The notes beneath the pieces were generated by a model, which saw only the letters and a list, made by a program, of their open reading frames with translations, was not told the DNA's origin and searched no databases. Of a DNA stretch of 64,000 nt, positions 20,566 to 30,173 are shown piece by piece. Location: the NCBI GenBank assembly GCA_951812785.1, contig OX638335.1, positions 447,630-511,629 on the forward strand. The letters are read 5' to 3'. Origin of the DNA: an uncultured Gammaproteobacteria bacterium. GTDB taxonomy: Bacteria > Pseudomonadota > Gammaproteobacteria > UBA4575. Made by a program: the position numbers and the translations under genes. Positions within the stretch are counted from its first letter, which is position 1. The number at the start of each line of letters is the position of its first letter.

Positions 20566-20955
20566 ATTTTTATTGCTTAATAATAAAAATAGCAGTTTAA
20601 ATTCTTAAAACTGTTTGAAATCCAAGGTGTGATACAAAGGTGTATTATATCATGGTTCGAATTCCAACTTGTTTAATCAAGAATCGTCTTGCTGTAAAAA
20701 TATGCACAAAATTATCAATATTTTGGGGTGGGCATCATCGGTAATGATTTTTTAGATCCAGGATTAAGGGCAGTATATAAAAAATATAGTTGAAACAAAA
20801 AAGCAGACGCATGATATGCGTCTGCTTTTTCATTGGAACAACCAATTTAAACCAATCTGAATTTATTGTTTATTCACTGATATTGGTATTGAATTCAAGA
20901 AGAATGGCCCAATATAGAAAATAACGATAATTATAAATAGTTATCTGGGGGGTAT
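20566..20955. other. Intergenic stretch with one strong terminator
   Basis: 390 bases, AT-rich, no gene recognised. A short GGTTCGAATTCC near 20654 recalls a tRNA T-arm, but no cloverleaf can be built around it. The hairpin at 20796-20831 is the only clear structure. Confidence 0.5.
20796..20831 (+). terminator. Strong rho-independent terminator
   Basis: AAAAAGCAGACGCAT, a GAT loop, then ATGCGTCTGCTTTTT: a perfect 15-bp arm ending in a T-run, bounded by A on the other side so it may work in both directions. Probably ends the csrA/tRNA-Ser transcript. Confidence 0.85.
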
Positions 20956-21279
20956 ATGAGTAAGGATCAAACAGCTTCAAATAATGAGCATCCTAATACA
21001 AAAAATTCTTCATTCGAGATTAACAATTTGAAGTCTAGATCAATTTGGATGAGATTATTTTTTATGTTCGTCATTACATTGCTTTATTCGGTTTCCAGAA
21101 TGGTAGTTGGTACGGCGGTTATTTTGCAGTTTTTTTGGGTATTAATAACAGGTGAAAAAAATAAAAAGTTACAGATATTTGGTAGAACACTATCTACTTA
21201 TACCTACCAAATCATTCTTTATTTAACTTTTAATACCGAAGAGCGTCCATTCCCTTTTGATGCTGATTGGCCAAAATAA
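20956..21279 (+). CDS. DUF4389 membrane protein
   Basis: 107 residues. A charged N-terminal tail of about 35 residues is followed by a transmembrane segment (LFFMFVITLLYSVSRMVVGT and onward), then FWVLITGEKN, the pattern of DUF4389, and a conserved C-terminal FPFDADWP. A GGGGGT ribosome-binding site precedes ATG 20956. Function unknown; small integral inner-membrane protein. No clear operon partner. Confidence 0.8.
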   Translation: MSKDQTASNNEHPNTKNSSFEINNLKSRSIWMRLFFMFVITLLYSVSRMVVGTAVILQFFWVLITGEKNKKLQIFGRTLSTYTYQIILYLTFNTEERPFPFDADWPK

Positions 21280-21981
21280 ATCTTAGCTATTTATTTAATT
21301 TCCAATTATTTATCAAGGTCATGACGGCTTATGCTAAATAGCAATTACGTTAACTATTAACCAATATCTTATCAGTGATTAAAGGATGGGGGTGATACTG
21401 CGTACTTATAAATTACTTTGGATATATGAAGGCTGGGAAATACTTTCAATAAGGTTTTTGATGCATTTAGTAGATTCTTTCGGCAGTTTTTGTAGTAACA
21501 GGTGTGGCATCAAAAGTGATAGTAGTTATATCCTCTACATGCTGCGCTATTTAGTCCCTTGAGTGGTTTTTAACGAGCTAATTTTTTGAAGTTCTTAGGT
21601 AAAAGATTAGGTGATTTATAAACTTTCTAGTAGCCACTTAATTTTCTATGATTTCCAATATATGGCTCAATTGTTTTGGTTGCTGATATAAAGCTTTCCT
21701 TAAGATAATTTGTTATTAAATTATAGAATAGCAACACTCTTTATTTATGGATCAGCATATACTCCCATATAATAAGATGCTAATTACTTTTGATTTGATT
21801 AGAAATAATTGACTTAAAGCACTCACCTATGAAAGACATGTATCGGGTGCATAGCTATAATATTATTACGAATATTGTTCGGACTACTTAGTTACATCAT
21901 GAATATCCTTGATGATATAAATTTTGTAACACTGAAGTATCGTGGGTAGTTCAATTAATGCTAACTAGATATTGATCAATC
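21280..21981. other. Non-coding stretch, nothing recognised
   Basis: 702 bases, very AT-rich with stops in all frames. I see no conserved motif, RNA gene or IS end. It is probably decayed sequence, given the remnants that follow downstream. Confidence 0.5.
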
Positions 21982-22866
21982 ATGTCCATTGCGCATCAAC
22001 AACGAAAACCTATAGATGAAAAAAATCGAAAGGTTCGCTCGATCCTTATTTGTGAAGGGTTAGCCAACGTTATTGTTTTAGTCGCGAAGACTTGGGTTGG
22101 GATCTACACCGGCTCAAGCGCCATTCTGAGCGATGCTCTACATTCTTTGTCAGATGTATTTAACAACATTCTCGCGTTTACGTTAATTAAAGTATCTTCC
22201 CATGGGCCTGATCAGAATCATCTGTATGGGCATCGAAAATTTGAAACCTTGGCTGTATTTATATTAGCTACGTTGTTAAGTGTTGTTGCTATCGAGATTC
22301 TTCTGAGGGCCGTTGAGCGGATAGGAAACCCAGTATTGCTTAGTCAGTGGAGTCTTATTGTGATGTGCGGTGTATTAGTAATTAATATCGGTATATCTAG
22401 TTGGGAACATTATTGGGCTGTGCGTCTTGATTCAAAAATATTGAAAGCCGATGCAAAGCATACGTTTAGTGATATTCTGACCACAATAGCAGTGATTGCC
22501 GGATGGCAATTAGCTGCTCGTGGTTATCCGATACTTGATTTTATACTTTCATTAATGATATCTACATGGGTGCTCTATCTCGCTTATAAATTATTCAATT
22601 CATGTGTTCCAATACTGGTAGATGGCACATCATTAGATCAAGCACCAATCATTAGCTACATTGAAAAATTAAAAGGCGTGGTCAATGTAAAACGTATGCG
22701 ATCAAGGGTGATTGAAGATGAGACGTTTGCTGACATTATTGTAATTGTAGATCGTCATTTATCGACAGAAGAATCACATGCGATTGCTGATAACATTGAA
22801 CAAGGATTATCAGAGTCATTTGGAATAGAGGATGTGATGATTCACATTGAACCTGTAAGGCTATGA
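21982..22866 (+). CDS. Cation diffusion facilitator (CDF) transporter
   Basis: 294 residues, intact. Exports divalent metal ions (Zn, Mn, Fe or Co) in exchange for protons. The two metal-site helices are visible: SDALHSLSDVFNNILAF (about 53-69) and DAKHTFSDILTTIAVIAGW (about 155-173), both with the His/Asp pairs. SSHGPDQNHLYGHRKFETLA is the family loop. A C-terminal cytoplasmic domain ends with DVMIHIEP. Ion specificity cannot be assigned. It is the only clearly functional large gene between tRNA-Ser and tRNA-Arg. Confidence 0.93.
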   Translation: MSIAHQQRKPIDEKNRKVRSILICEGLANVIVLVAKTWVGIYTGSSAILSDALHSLSDVFNNILAFTLIKVSSHGPDQNHLYGHRKFETLAVFILATLLSVVAIEILLRAVERIGNPVLLSQWSLIVMCGVLVINIGISSWEHYWAVRLDSKILKADAKHTFSDILTTIAVIAGWQLAARGYPILDFILSLMISTWVLYLAYKLFNSCVPILVDGTSLDQAPIISYIEKLKGVVNVKRMRSRVIEDETFADIIVIVDRHLSTEESHAIADNIEQGLSESFGIEDVMIHIEPVRL

Positions 22867-23132
22867 TTATGTTTCCTCAGTAGCAATGCGAGGAGCACGT
22901 TATTAAATAATTTTTTCTGATGATACTGAGCTGGGTCATTGTTAAGCCTCCATGAGGCAGACACTATGAAATCCCCCATAGAATGTTTTGATACTAAATC
23001 TGCACTTTCTGGAAAAATCAAATCATTAATTTCCTTAAGAGTTATGCAACTAACGTTAAAGCATTCAGCCACGGCAGTAAATTTTTGAATGAACCTTTAG
23101 CGCAGGCGCCTTCTTGTTTAATTACTTCTCTT

Positions 23133-23327
23133 GATTTGTCGTGAAGAGATGGAATGAATTTGATAAAACGTGTTCGATCTAACGGCTTGTCTATTCCAGT
23201 GACTGTTGTAGCGACTGAAGGCGATGCTTTTTATTCGGCTGTTACAGCGTTATAAGCAGGCACTGTAGACTTTATACAACAACCTATTATAGAAAGAGTT
23301 GATAAAATTATGAATAATAAAAAATAG
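23133..23327 (+). pseudogene. FixJ/NarL-type receiver domain remnant
   Basis: Reads DLS-stop-RDGMNLIKRVRSNGLSIP, then VTVVATEGDAFYSAVTAL, a TAA where Lys is expected, and AGTVDFIQQPIIERVDKIM. That is the second half of a response-regulator receiver domain (GMN-LI-RVR, IPV, AGAVDFI-KP). The phospho-acceptor half and any output domain are gone. No intact start codon. Confidence 0.7.
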
Positions 23328-23386
23328 TTTGTACGAAGCAATGAATATGTCAGTATATTAAATATATATTCCAATCTATAAGCTTC

Positions 23387-23823
23387 TTACTCCTGAATTG
23401 ATTCTAGATATAAGAGAAGTTCAAAAATTGTACCTCTGACTAAAGTTTCGGCGTGATCTTTATCAACGGAAAACCAAGTTGTGGATTTATAGCGGTCGCC
23501 TCATATTGGCATATATCTAGGACCATGTTGTTTTATATCATCCCTGCCGTCAACGATTAAATAAACTCTTTTATAAGGGAAATATCCGTTATTTCCCTTG
23601 CTAAGTTGTGTTAAATCAGCGCTAGGGATGAGTAACATTTCTGAAAATACCCCATCACCTGTTGCGTCTGTTCCATGACAAAGCGAGCAGCTGTCTAAGA
23701 ATTCTTGTTTCCTTTTTTGATAGCATTGCTTTCTTCATCAGCCATGCATGAATAAAACACCATATATCCTATAAACAATATAGTTAATGTCTTGGCTAAA
23801 ACTATCTTAAAAATATTTATCAT
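23387..23823 (-). pseudogene. Small c-type cytochrome, frameshifted and with a nonsense codon
   Basis: From ATG 23823 a signal-like hydrophobic stretch (IVLAKTLTILFIGYMVFYSC) is followed by a frameshift in an A-run near 23720. The new frame reads QEFLDSCSLCHGTDATGDGV with the heme motif CSLCH, then PYKRVYLIVDGRDDIKQHG, RYMPI and a TGA where the neighbouring paralogue has Trp (MPIWG). The rest follows to the TAA at 23387. The MP pair is the likely Met ligand. A paralogue lies directly upstream on the same strand, so these were a tandem pair. Confidence 0.78.
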
Positions 23824-23946
23824 CTTGCTCTCTACGATTATTTTTTGAGTAAGTTAAGGTTAAAGTATGCCAGTTTGTTTAGGATTGATCTAAATCATCT
23901 TTCGCTTACTAGCTAAATATCCTTTTTCAAGGTGGTGGGTCTTGAA

Positions 23947-24321
23947 TTATTTTTGAATAAAGTCCAGGTAAGCTAACAGCTCAAAAATTCTACCTCTAAC
24001 TATTACCTCAGCTGCTTAAATTAAATAACTCTCCCCATATTGGCATCTCGCTAGTGCCATGGACAATGAAAATATCCTTTCCATCAATGATTTGATACAT
24101 CGTTGTCCATGGAAATACACCATTATTATTCTTAGATAGGCTGGTGAGATCAGGTGGTGTTACTTTTAAATTTTCGGTATATAGTCCGTCACCTTTTCCC
24201 TCTTTGCCATGACATGTAGAACAAAAGCGATAATATGTTTTATTGCCTGAGCTAATTGTTTCTTCGTATGTGTTGGATTCTGATATTGCATTGATTGGGA
24301 AAATTAAAGTTAGTACAGAGT
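23947..24321 (-). pseudogene. Second small c-type cytochrome, truncated by the IS3 element
   Basis: Contains a signal-peptide tail (VLTLIFPINAIS), RFCSTCHGKEGKGDGLYTEN with heme motif CSTCH, and FPWTTMYQIIDGKDIF, EMPIWGELF. A frameshift near 24015 separates the last block, VRGRIFELLAYLDFIQK. The 5' end and start codon are lost at the IS3 inverted repeat. It is a clear paralogue of the cytochrome remnant 120 bp downstream. Confidence 0.77.
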
Positions 24322-24351
24322 GAAGTATACTGAGAAAAAAGGATGATTAAA

Positions 24352-25177
24352 TTAAGCAGCATGATGTATCAATTCATGTTGTTCAGGTGTTTGGTAGTTG
24401 AGAGTTTGATGTAACCGCTGTCGGTTATAAAAGATCTCCATATATTCAAAGATCGCGGATTGCGCCTCCTCTCGTGTGTTGTATGTTTGGTAGTATGTTA
24501 GTTCATTTTTTAAATTAGCGAAGAAGCTTTCTGCCACCGCATTATCCCAGCAGTCTTTTTTGCGACTCATACTGGAGATCATGCCCTGCTGCTCTACTAG
24601 GTTCCGATACGACTGCATAGCATAGGTGGCACCACGATCTGTATGATGAATCAATCCAGATTTTGGCTTTCGATGCGTGATTGCCATCTTTAGCGCATCT
24701 TCCACCAACGGGCCATTATTGTTCTTCGACAGGGACCAACCCACCACTTTGCGGCGGTACAGATCAACCAGCACCGCTACATACAACCAACCTTGACGGG
24801 TTGCAACAAACGTTACATCGCCTACCCATACTTGATTCGGCTGAGTGACCGTAAAGTTGCGTTTCAGTCGGTTCGGCGCAATCCAGTCGCGATGTTTAGA
24901 TCGTGTCGTCACCACAAAGCGTTTTCTTCGTTTTGCATCAATAGCCTGTTGTCGTCGAAGACGAGCGACGCGATCACGCCCACCACTAATCCCTTCCTGC
25001 ATTAACTGTTTCCAACACTTAAGAATGCCATAACACTGTTTCGATTGACGTTTGTTGACGAGGGCTAGGTGCGCTATTTAACCAAGCATAATAACCACTT
25101 TCAGACACGCACAAAGCGCGACACAGAGCTGCTACAGAATGAAGGGGACGACATTCTTTGATATACGCATACTTCAC
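24352..25177 (-). pseudogene. IS3-family transposase OrfB, internally deleted
   Basis: The start (VKYAYIKECRPLHSVAALCR) overlaps the end of orfA. After CVSESGYYAWL the frame breaks near 25040 and about 30 residues of the HTH_21 region appear lost. The remaining frame from 25002 reads through the rve integrase core: NQVWVGDVTFVATRQGWLYV (first Asp), HHTDRGATYA (second Asp) and DNAVAESFFANLKNEL (catalytic Glu), ending NYQTPEQHELIHHAA. The catalytic core is complete but the protein as a whole is not. Confidence 0.85.
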
Positions 25178-25473
25178 TTGAGGTCTTTGGCAAAGTATGC
25201 GGCGGCCTTTTTTAGAATCTCATTCGCCTCGCGCAGCTGCTTAACCTCTTGCCTGAGGCGAGCCGCCTCACTCATTGCTTCTTTCTTAGGGCGACCCAGT
25301 TCCCCTGTAAAAGCCGATTCGCCCTGTGTTTGAAATGGTTGCTGCCATCAATAGAGCAGACTCCGTTTCACCCCAAGCGCCAAGGCTAACTCCGTGGTCG
25401 GACAGTCACTTTGCGTTAATAAACGAACCGCTTCTAGCTTAAATTCTTTTGTGTAGATCTTGCGTTGAGTCAT
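25174..25473 (-). pseudogene. IS3-family OrfA (helix-turn-helix) with nonsense codon
   Basis: Starts MTQRKIYTKEFKLEAVRLL with the IS3 helix-turn-helix, reaches SLLY then a TGA before WQQPF, and continues to a leucine-zipper-like end (EAARLRQEVKQLREANEIL). One point mutation accounts for the stop. Confidence 0.82.
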
Positions 25474-25652
25474 CGAATACCTCCTAAGATATTGTCTCTT
25501 ACTTTCGGTATCCTTTAAACTCAGTACACTTCAGGGTGTCTTTAAGTTATAAGGTATGTCTATATAAACATGTATCTCGTCAAGAAATAAATCTTTAATT
25601 TCAATTGATCAAACAAGCGAAATTACGCATAATTGCCGGCTTCTCAAATAAC

Positions 25653-25729
25653 GCGCCCGTAGCTCAGCTGGATAGAGTACTTGGCTACGAACTAAGGGGT
25701 CGGGAGTTCGAATCTCTCCGGGCGCGCCA
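25653..25729 (+). tRNA. tRNA-Arg (anticodon ACG)
   Basis: 77 bases with encoded CCA; acceptor GCGCCCG / CGGGCGC, anticodon loop CTACGAA giving ACG, T-arm GGAGTTCGAATCTCTCC. The anticodon stem CTTGG/CTAAG contains a G-U pair. In Escherichia coli the same tRNA follows serV next to csrA, so the 5 kb separating it here from tRNA-Ser looks inserted. Confidence 0.96.
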
Positions 25730-25812
25730 TTATTTTCAACAGGTATAAATATCTAGTTAATGCCTAGCTTTCTAATTATTGATATTTTTGAATTTTTTGT
25801 AGACATCTAGCA

Positions 25813-26997
25813 TTAGAAATATTTAGAAATACTGAATTGTATAAAATCATCTTTTTTGAAAGCAGACGCAAGTGAATCTTCTCTGGCATTTGTAAATAAC
25901 TGACCTTCGACTTTGAATGAATCTCCAATGCGTCGTTCTGCTTCTAGTCGCATGCTGTAGGATTCATCTTCAAGATCAAAAATAGCGCCTGCTAATAAAG
26001 AAGTGTCTTGAATATCATTGAATGTATAACGTGTGCCTAAAAATATGTCATTCTCAAGTGCGGTAACAGGTGCATCTGTTTTGTCTCGATTATCATATAA
26101 ATGTTCTATTAGTACACCAAAGTCGGCGTCAGAGTTGCGGAACTGAAAGAAGGTATATTCAAAGCCAAAGATGGTTGCTGCAAATGTATCGCCTTGTCCT
26201 TCGCGTACGATGCTTTCAAATTTCCACAGCCATTCCTTATAGGTATATTGGAGATCTAAGCCGAATTGATTGATGATGTCATAATGTGGAATTAGCTTTG
26301 AGCCGTCACTATTTGCACGTAATATCGGTTCCCTTCCGGTGCCGTAGAAATAACTAGCACCAAAGTCCCAATCGCCAAAGTAATGCGAGTATCTGAATGC
26401 TAGATCTGTATGCCATTCTTCTGCGCTAGAGTCGTATTCGGCTTCATCTTCATCCACGATCAATGCTGATCTCAGGCGTCCATCATGACCGGCATAAGTT
26501 CTTTCTCTAAATAAGGGTAAAACATAAAATGAAAATCGGCCAAAATCTTTTTGTAGAGAAAGATTGATCATGGTTTGTCCTAAATAATCTTCTTCATCTA
26601 TGTTTTCAACTTGGTCAATTTGATTTAATACATTCACTAGATGACGTGATTCTGTGACTCCCCAAAATTCTCGATTGAATCCAATCAACAGTTCCCATGT
26701 GTCTTGAATATAAAGCCAGTATGCTTCTCGAATATCTGCGTGTGTGCGGTCATCGGCACGTGAGTCTATACGTGCAAAAGGAATGAATGAGAATTGATGG
26801 TCATCGTCTTCGATAACCCATTCTGGTTCTATTGTTAGTGAATTCTGTACGCCGTGGAATTGGTCATCGAATTGTGCGCTGTTTGGAAACCACCGTGCCT
26901 CATAACGCGTAAATCCTGAAAAATCTATTTCACCTAATGCTGTTTGAATGGCAAGAGATAAAATTAATAGGAGGAGTATAAGATATTTATCTGACAC
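25813..26997 (-). CDS. Putative outer-membrane beta-barrel protein of an RND/LolA-type operon
   Basis: 394 residues. A signal peptide (YLILLLLILSLAIQTALG, cleaved near residue 23) is followed by amphipathic beta strands rich in Tyr, Trp and Phe, and the chain ends in an aromatic residue (SKYF), the outer-membrane insertion signal. No enzyme motif is visible. It overlaps the LolA-like gene by 11 bp and is the last gene of the TetR-AhpD-RND-LolA operon, so it is probably the outer-membrane component of that export or lipid-handling system. The family is not certain. Confidence 0.75.
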   Translation of the reverse strand: MSDKYLILLLLILSLAIQTALGEIDFSGFTRYEARWFPNSAQFDDQFHGVQNSLTIEPEWVIEDDDHQFSFIPFARIDSRADDRTHADIREAYWLYIQDTWELLIGFNREFWGVTESRHLVNVLNQIDQVENIDEEDYLGQTMINLSLQKDFGRFSFYVLPLFRERTYAGHDGRLRSALIVDEDEAEYDSSAEEWHTDLAFRYSHYFGDWDFGASYFYGTGREPILRANSDGSKLIPHYDIINQFGLDLQYTYKEWLWKFESIVREGQGDTFAATIFGFEYTFFQFRNSDADFGVLIEHLYDNRDKTDAPVTALENDIFLGTRYTFNDIQDTSLLAGAIFDLEDESYSMRLEAERRIGDSFKVEGQLFTNAREDSLASAFKKDDFIQFSISKYF

Positions 26998-27799
26998 GTT
27001 TTAGAATGCCTTTCACGAAGTCATTCTCTGTTAAACCGTTCTTAAATTTATAGTCTGAATAAGATAATTTAGTACTTTTTCCGGTTTGATGATTTTGCAT
27101 AGAAAAATGATGTGAACGCCATATACCGTCATATTCGCGATAATCTTTGAAGGTTAATGTTTTAAGTAGCGTATCTTTTCGATCATAAAAATCTAATTTT
27201 CGAATTTGAAGATCGGTTTGATCTATCCAAGAAATTTGCTTGGTGTAACCTGAGTTTTCATAGCGTGGATAACGCTCAATAACATCACAAGTAAGATCAC
27301 CACAATCTTCATTGCGTAACCATCTATAGGAGTATTTGTTTAATTCGTTAGCTGTGAAATCTTCAAATGCAAATTCAGAACCTACAAATGGACCAGATTT
27401 GTTAGTTGAGGAGATTCTCTTAACACGCTTTAGTGCTGGCAAGAATAACCACTGATCATCTGGATCAAGTATCTGTGCGTGGGATAACAGTGCTGTGCCT
27501 TTAATGTCGCGAGGACTGTCAAAGACTACAAGACTTTTATCGCCAACATTTTCATCTTGAACTTCATATGTTTTCATTTCCAATGAACGGGAAGATTCTT
27601 TTCCTGCTGCATTGCGCAATACCATGCTCAGTTTTACAGTACTGTCTGAAAAACCTCGGTCTGTACGGTCGCTTCTGGCAGCAATCTCATAACCTTTCTG
27701 TTCTAAATCTTCATCAGCATGAGCTGAGGTTGAATACAACACTGTTGTGACAAGAAGACATGCTAACTTAATGTGAGTGCTTGTATTGTTAATAGGCAT
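26987..27799 (-). CDS. Outer-membrane lipoprotein-sorting (LolA-like) protein
   Basis: About 270 residues from ATG 27799, chosen because AAGGAGAG stands 5 bases before it; a longer reading from 27844 would sit inside the RND gene. A signal peptide (LACLLVTTVLYSTSAHA) leads to a LolA/LppX-like beta-sheet fold: YEVQDENVGDKSLVVFDSP, KGTALLSH, WLFLPALKRVKRIS and FVGSEFAFEDFT are typical of the periplasmic partner of MMPL/RND exporters. Overlaps the RND gene by 11 bp. Likely carries a hydrophobic substrate across the periplasm. Confidence 0.85.
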   Translation of the reverse strand: MPINNTSTHIKLACLLVTTVLYSTSAHADEDLEQKGYEIAARSDRTDRGFSDSTVKLSMVLRNAAGKESSRSLEMKTYEVQDENVGDKSLVVFDSPRDIKGTALLSHAQILDPDDQWLFLPALKRVKRISSTNKSGPFVGSEFAFEDFTANELNKYSYRWLRNEDCGDLTCDVIERYPRYENSGYTKQISWIDQTDLQIRKLDFYDRKDTLLKTLTFKDYREYDGIWRSHHFSMQNHQTGKSTKLSYSDYKFKNGLTENDFVKGILKRVR

Positions 27800-30146
27800 T
27801 TTTCTCTCCTTGAATAAAGGGTTGCTTTGATGGCTTTTTATCAAATACCAGTAGCAGGGCGGGCAATAATAAAAAGTCTAATATTAATGCTGCAATGACA
27901 GCACTAGCGGTCAAAATTCCTGACTCTTGATTAACTTTGAATGATGATAGTGCAAGAATGGAAAATCCTGCTGTTAGAATAATGGTGTTAATGGTGATTG
28001 CCTTGCCGACGGTATTTAAAGAGTAGCGAATTGAATCTTCTGTGTTTAAATCTTTTTCTCTGCGTCCACGTAAATATTTAGTGAGCAGATGGACAGTATC
28101 ATCAACCACAATACCAAGAGTGGTTGCTGTGACCATCGCGGCTGCCATACCAATAGTGCCTACAGTGAGTGCCCAAACACCAAAGGTGACTAATACCGGG
28201 ATTGCATTTGGAATAATGCTCAATAGTCCAAGTCTTATACTTCGCAATGAAAGAATTAGAATAATTGCTATTAAAGAGATTGCAACAGCATTACCTCGCA
28301 ACATACTTTCTATATTGCGTTTAGCAATGTAAGAAAACATCTGAGTAGCACCAGTAGGACTTGTCCACATATACTCAGGTGAGTTGTCTATTAGCCATTG
28401 TGTTGAATCTGCAATAAATTGTCGTGTGTCAATGGTGTCTACATCGCCTAAGCTAGCGGTGACTCTTGAGGCAGATTTATCAATATTGATTCGATCGTTT
28501 AAATCCAGGCCATAGGGCAGTGATAGCTCGTAGAGTAATAAATACTGTGCGGATAATTCGATGTCTTCAGGAAGGCGAAAATAACTCTCGTCATCGCCAT
28601 GCATGTTTTTGTTAAGACGTTTATAGATATCAGTAATAGAGTAAACATGCCTAACACTAGGATGTTGTCTCATCCAGATAGCAAACTCATCTAATTTTGC
28701 TAGATACTCTGGATCACTAATCCCACCAGGTTTGCCTGAGGGGATTGAGAATTCAACTGGATAAAAAGCGCCAAGATTCTTGATAGCAAAATCTGTGTCT
28801 GTACGGAATTTGATAGATTCATCAAAGTATTTTGTCCAAACATCATTGAGTTGATTGGTAAATGCAAGTGCTGATAAAACCAGTGCAAGTGAGCCAGTAA
28901 TAACAAGTATTTTTTTAGGACTGGCAATGACAATATTAGCAAGCTTTGAGTAAATGCTGTTATTGCTTGCATGTTCTGACGTGAGTTTTACTTTGATTGG
29001 CAACACGCTAACAAGAGCTGGAAGTAAAAATAAAGAAAGTGCCCAAGCACCTGCAATACCTGCTGCGGCCATGTTGCCTAAATGATGGTAAGGCGGGGAA
29101 TCAGAAAAATTGAGTGCCAAAAATCCAACAATGGTGGTAATACTGGTAATAGTGACTGCCAGGAAGTTGATGCGAATAGCTTCAATCAGTGCTTTGTTTT
29201 TCTCTATGCCGTTGCTCATTAACTCACGCATAGAAATAAGAATATGTATGCTATCTGCAATGGCTAAGGTCAATACAATTGTTGGTGCTGTTAATGACAC
29301 GGGCGTCAATAGCACACCCATTAATCCACCAGCACCAATGGCAATCATAGTGGATAAAATGATTACAGTCAGTGTTGCGATGGTTGCACTAATAGAGCGT
29401 AATGATATAAATGTAATGATTATTAACACGCCATACATGATGGGTGTTAGTGTTTTCATATCCCTAATGCCAGATTCAGCGAAGGAATTATTCAGCATTG
29501 AAACACCGCTGAGTGCGACAATGACATCTGGATAATCTTTTTCAATGCCAGCGACAATTTGACGAGCGTGATTTGCCGCGGTTGGGACTTCGACTAAATC
29601 TTTTTCAGGATATTGAAGAACAACATTTATGGCCGTTGTATCAGCGTCATCAGAGATTAAGAAATTGCTTAACAATGGTTCTGCTAAAGCAATATCCACT
29701 TTTTTGTCTAAAACTTCCTGAGTTAACTGGTTACCATTTTTTATTAAATCTTCTACGGTGAGATCATCTCCATTGGCCCAAGTGTGTTGGAAATTGGTGA
29801 TAGAGTCGACGCGTGTAGCGTAAGGTATTTGCCATGCCTCTTGAGTAATGCGTTCTGCAACTTCTGATAACTTCCCGTCAAAACGTTTTTCATTTTTAGA
29901 TTGAATAACAAATAAGAAGTTATCACTTTTGGTGTAGGTTTTTTGGAACTCTTCAAATGCGACTAAATCTGGGTTGTCACCAGAAAAAAACACCCGATAG
30001 TTGGTTGCAAAGTCTAAATTTTTTGCATGGCTGAAAATAAAACCAACAATAATTAAACTTGCAACAATGGTTAGCCAGCGATGGCGAATCACCCATTCGC
30101 TCCAGCAAGTGGCGAGGCTGTCAATAGCACATGTAAATTTATCCAC
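27789..30146 (-). CDS. RND/MMPL-family exporter
   Basis: 785 residues with two repeats of one transmembrane helix, a large periplasmic loop and five helices (helix 1 near 23-40, helices 2-6 about 230-400, helix 7 near 415, helices 8-12 about 625-775). LTLAIADSIHILISM in the first half and TLGIVVDDTVHLLTKYLRG in the second are the proton-relay helices with conserved Asp, as in HpnN-like lipid exporters. Two-repeat architecture without a periplasmic adaptor gene, but with a LolA-like partner, points to lipid or hydrophobic-molecule transport. Intact. Confidence 0.92.
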   Translation of the reverse strand: MDKFTCAIDSLATCWSEWVIRHRWLTIVASLIIVGFIFSHAKNLDFATNYRVFFSGDNPDLVAFEEFQKTYTKSDNFLFVIQSKNEKRFDGKLSEVAERITQEAWQIPYATRVDSITNFQHTWANGDDLTVEDLIKNGNQLTQEVLDKKVDIALAEPLLSNFLISDDADTTAINVVLQYPEKDLVEVPTAANHARQIVAGIEKDYPDVIVALSGVSMLNNSFAESGIRDMKTLTPIMYGVLIIITFISLRSISATIATLTVIILSTMIAIGAGGLMGVLLTPVSLTAPTIVLTLAIADSIHILISMRELMSNGIEKNKALIEAIRINFLAVTITSITTIVGFLALNFSDSPPYHHLGNMAAAGIAGAWALSLFLLPALVSVLPIKVKLTSEHASNNSIYSKLANIVIASPKKILVITGSLALVLSALAFTNQLNDVWTKYFDESIKFRTDTDFAIKNLGAFYPVEFSIPSGKPGGISDPEYLAKLDEFAIWMRQHPSVRHVYSITDIYKRLNKNMHGDDESYFRLPEDIELSAQYLLLYELSLPYGLDLNDRINIDKSASRVTASLGDVDTIDTRQFIADSTQWLIDNSPEYMWTSPTGATQMFSYIAKRNIESMLRGNAVAISLIAIILILSLRSIRLGLLSIIPNAIPVLVTFGVWALTVGTIGMAAAMVTATTLGIVVDDTVHLLTKYLRGRREKDLNTEDSIRYSLNTVGKAITINTIILTAGFSILALSSFKVNQESGILTASAVIAALILDFLLLPALLLVFDKKPSKQPFIQGEKNAY

Positions 30147-30173
30147 GTTAATTCCAAGAATATTTAAGTAAAA

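Larger units (their letters stand above)
24322..25533 (-). mobile_element. IS3-family insertion sequence, decayed
   Basis: 1212 bases with inverted ends read inward TGAAGTATACTGAGAAAAAA (left) and TGAAGTGTACTGAGTTTAAA (right), both followed by GGAT. It carries orfA and orfB on the minus strand. orfA has an internal TGA, and orfB is missing part of its N-terminal half. No clear target duplication is seen. It interrupts the 5' end of a cytochrome gene. Confidence 0.9.

Noticed and set aside
20640-20680. Degenerate tRNA after tRNA-Ser
   Set aside because: Only a T-arm-like GGTTCGAATTCC is present; no acceptor or anticodon stem can be drawn.
22842-23072. Minus-strand 76-codon frame overlapping the CDF 3' end
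   Set aside because: GTG start, overlap with a well-supported gene, no family recognised. It may be a fragment (RLNNDP motif) but cannot be supported.
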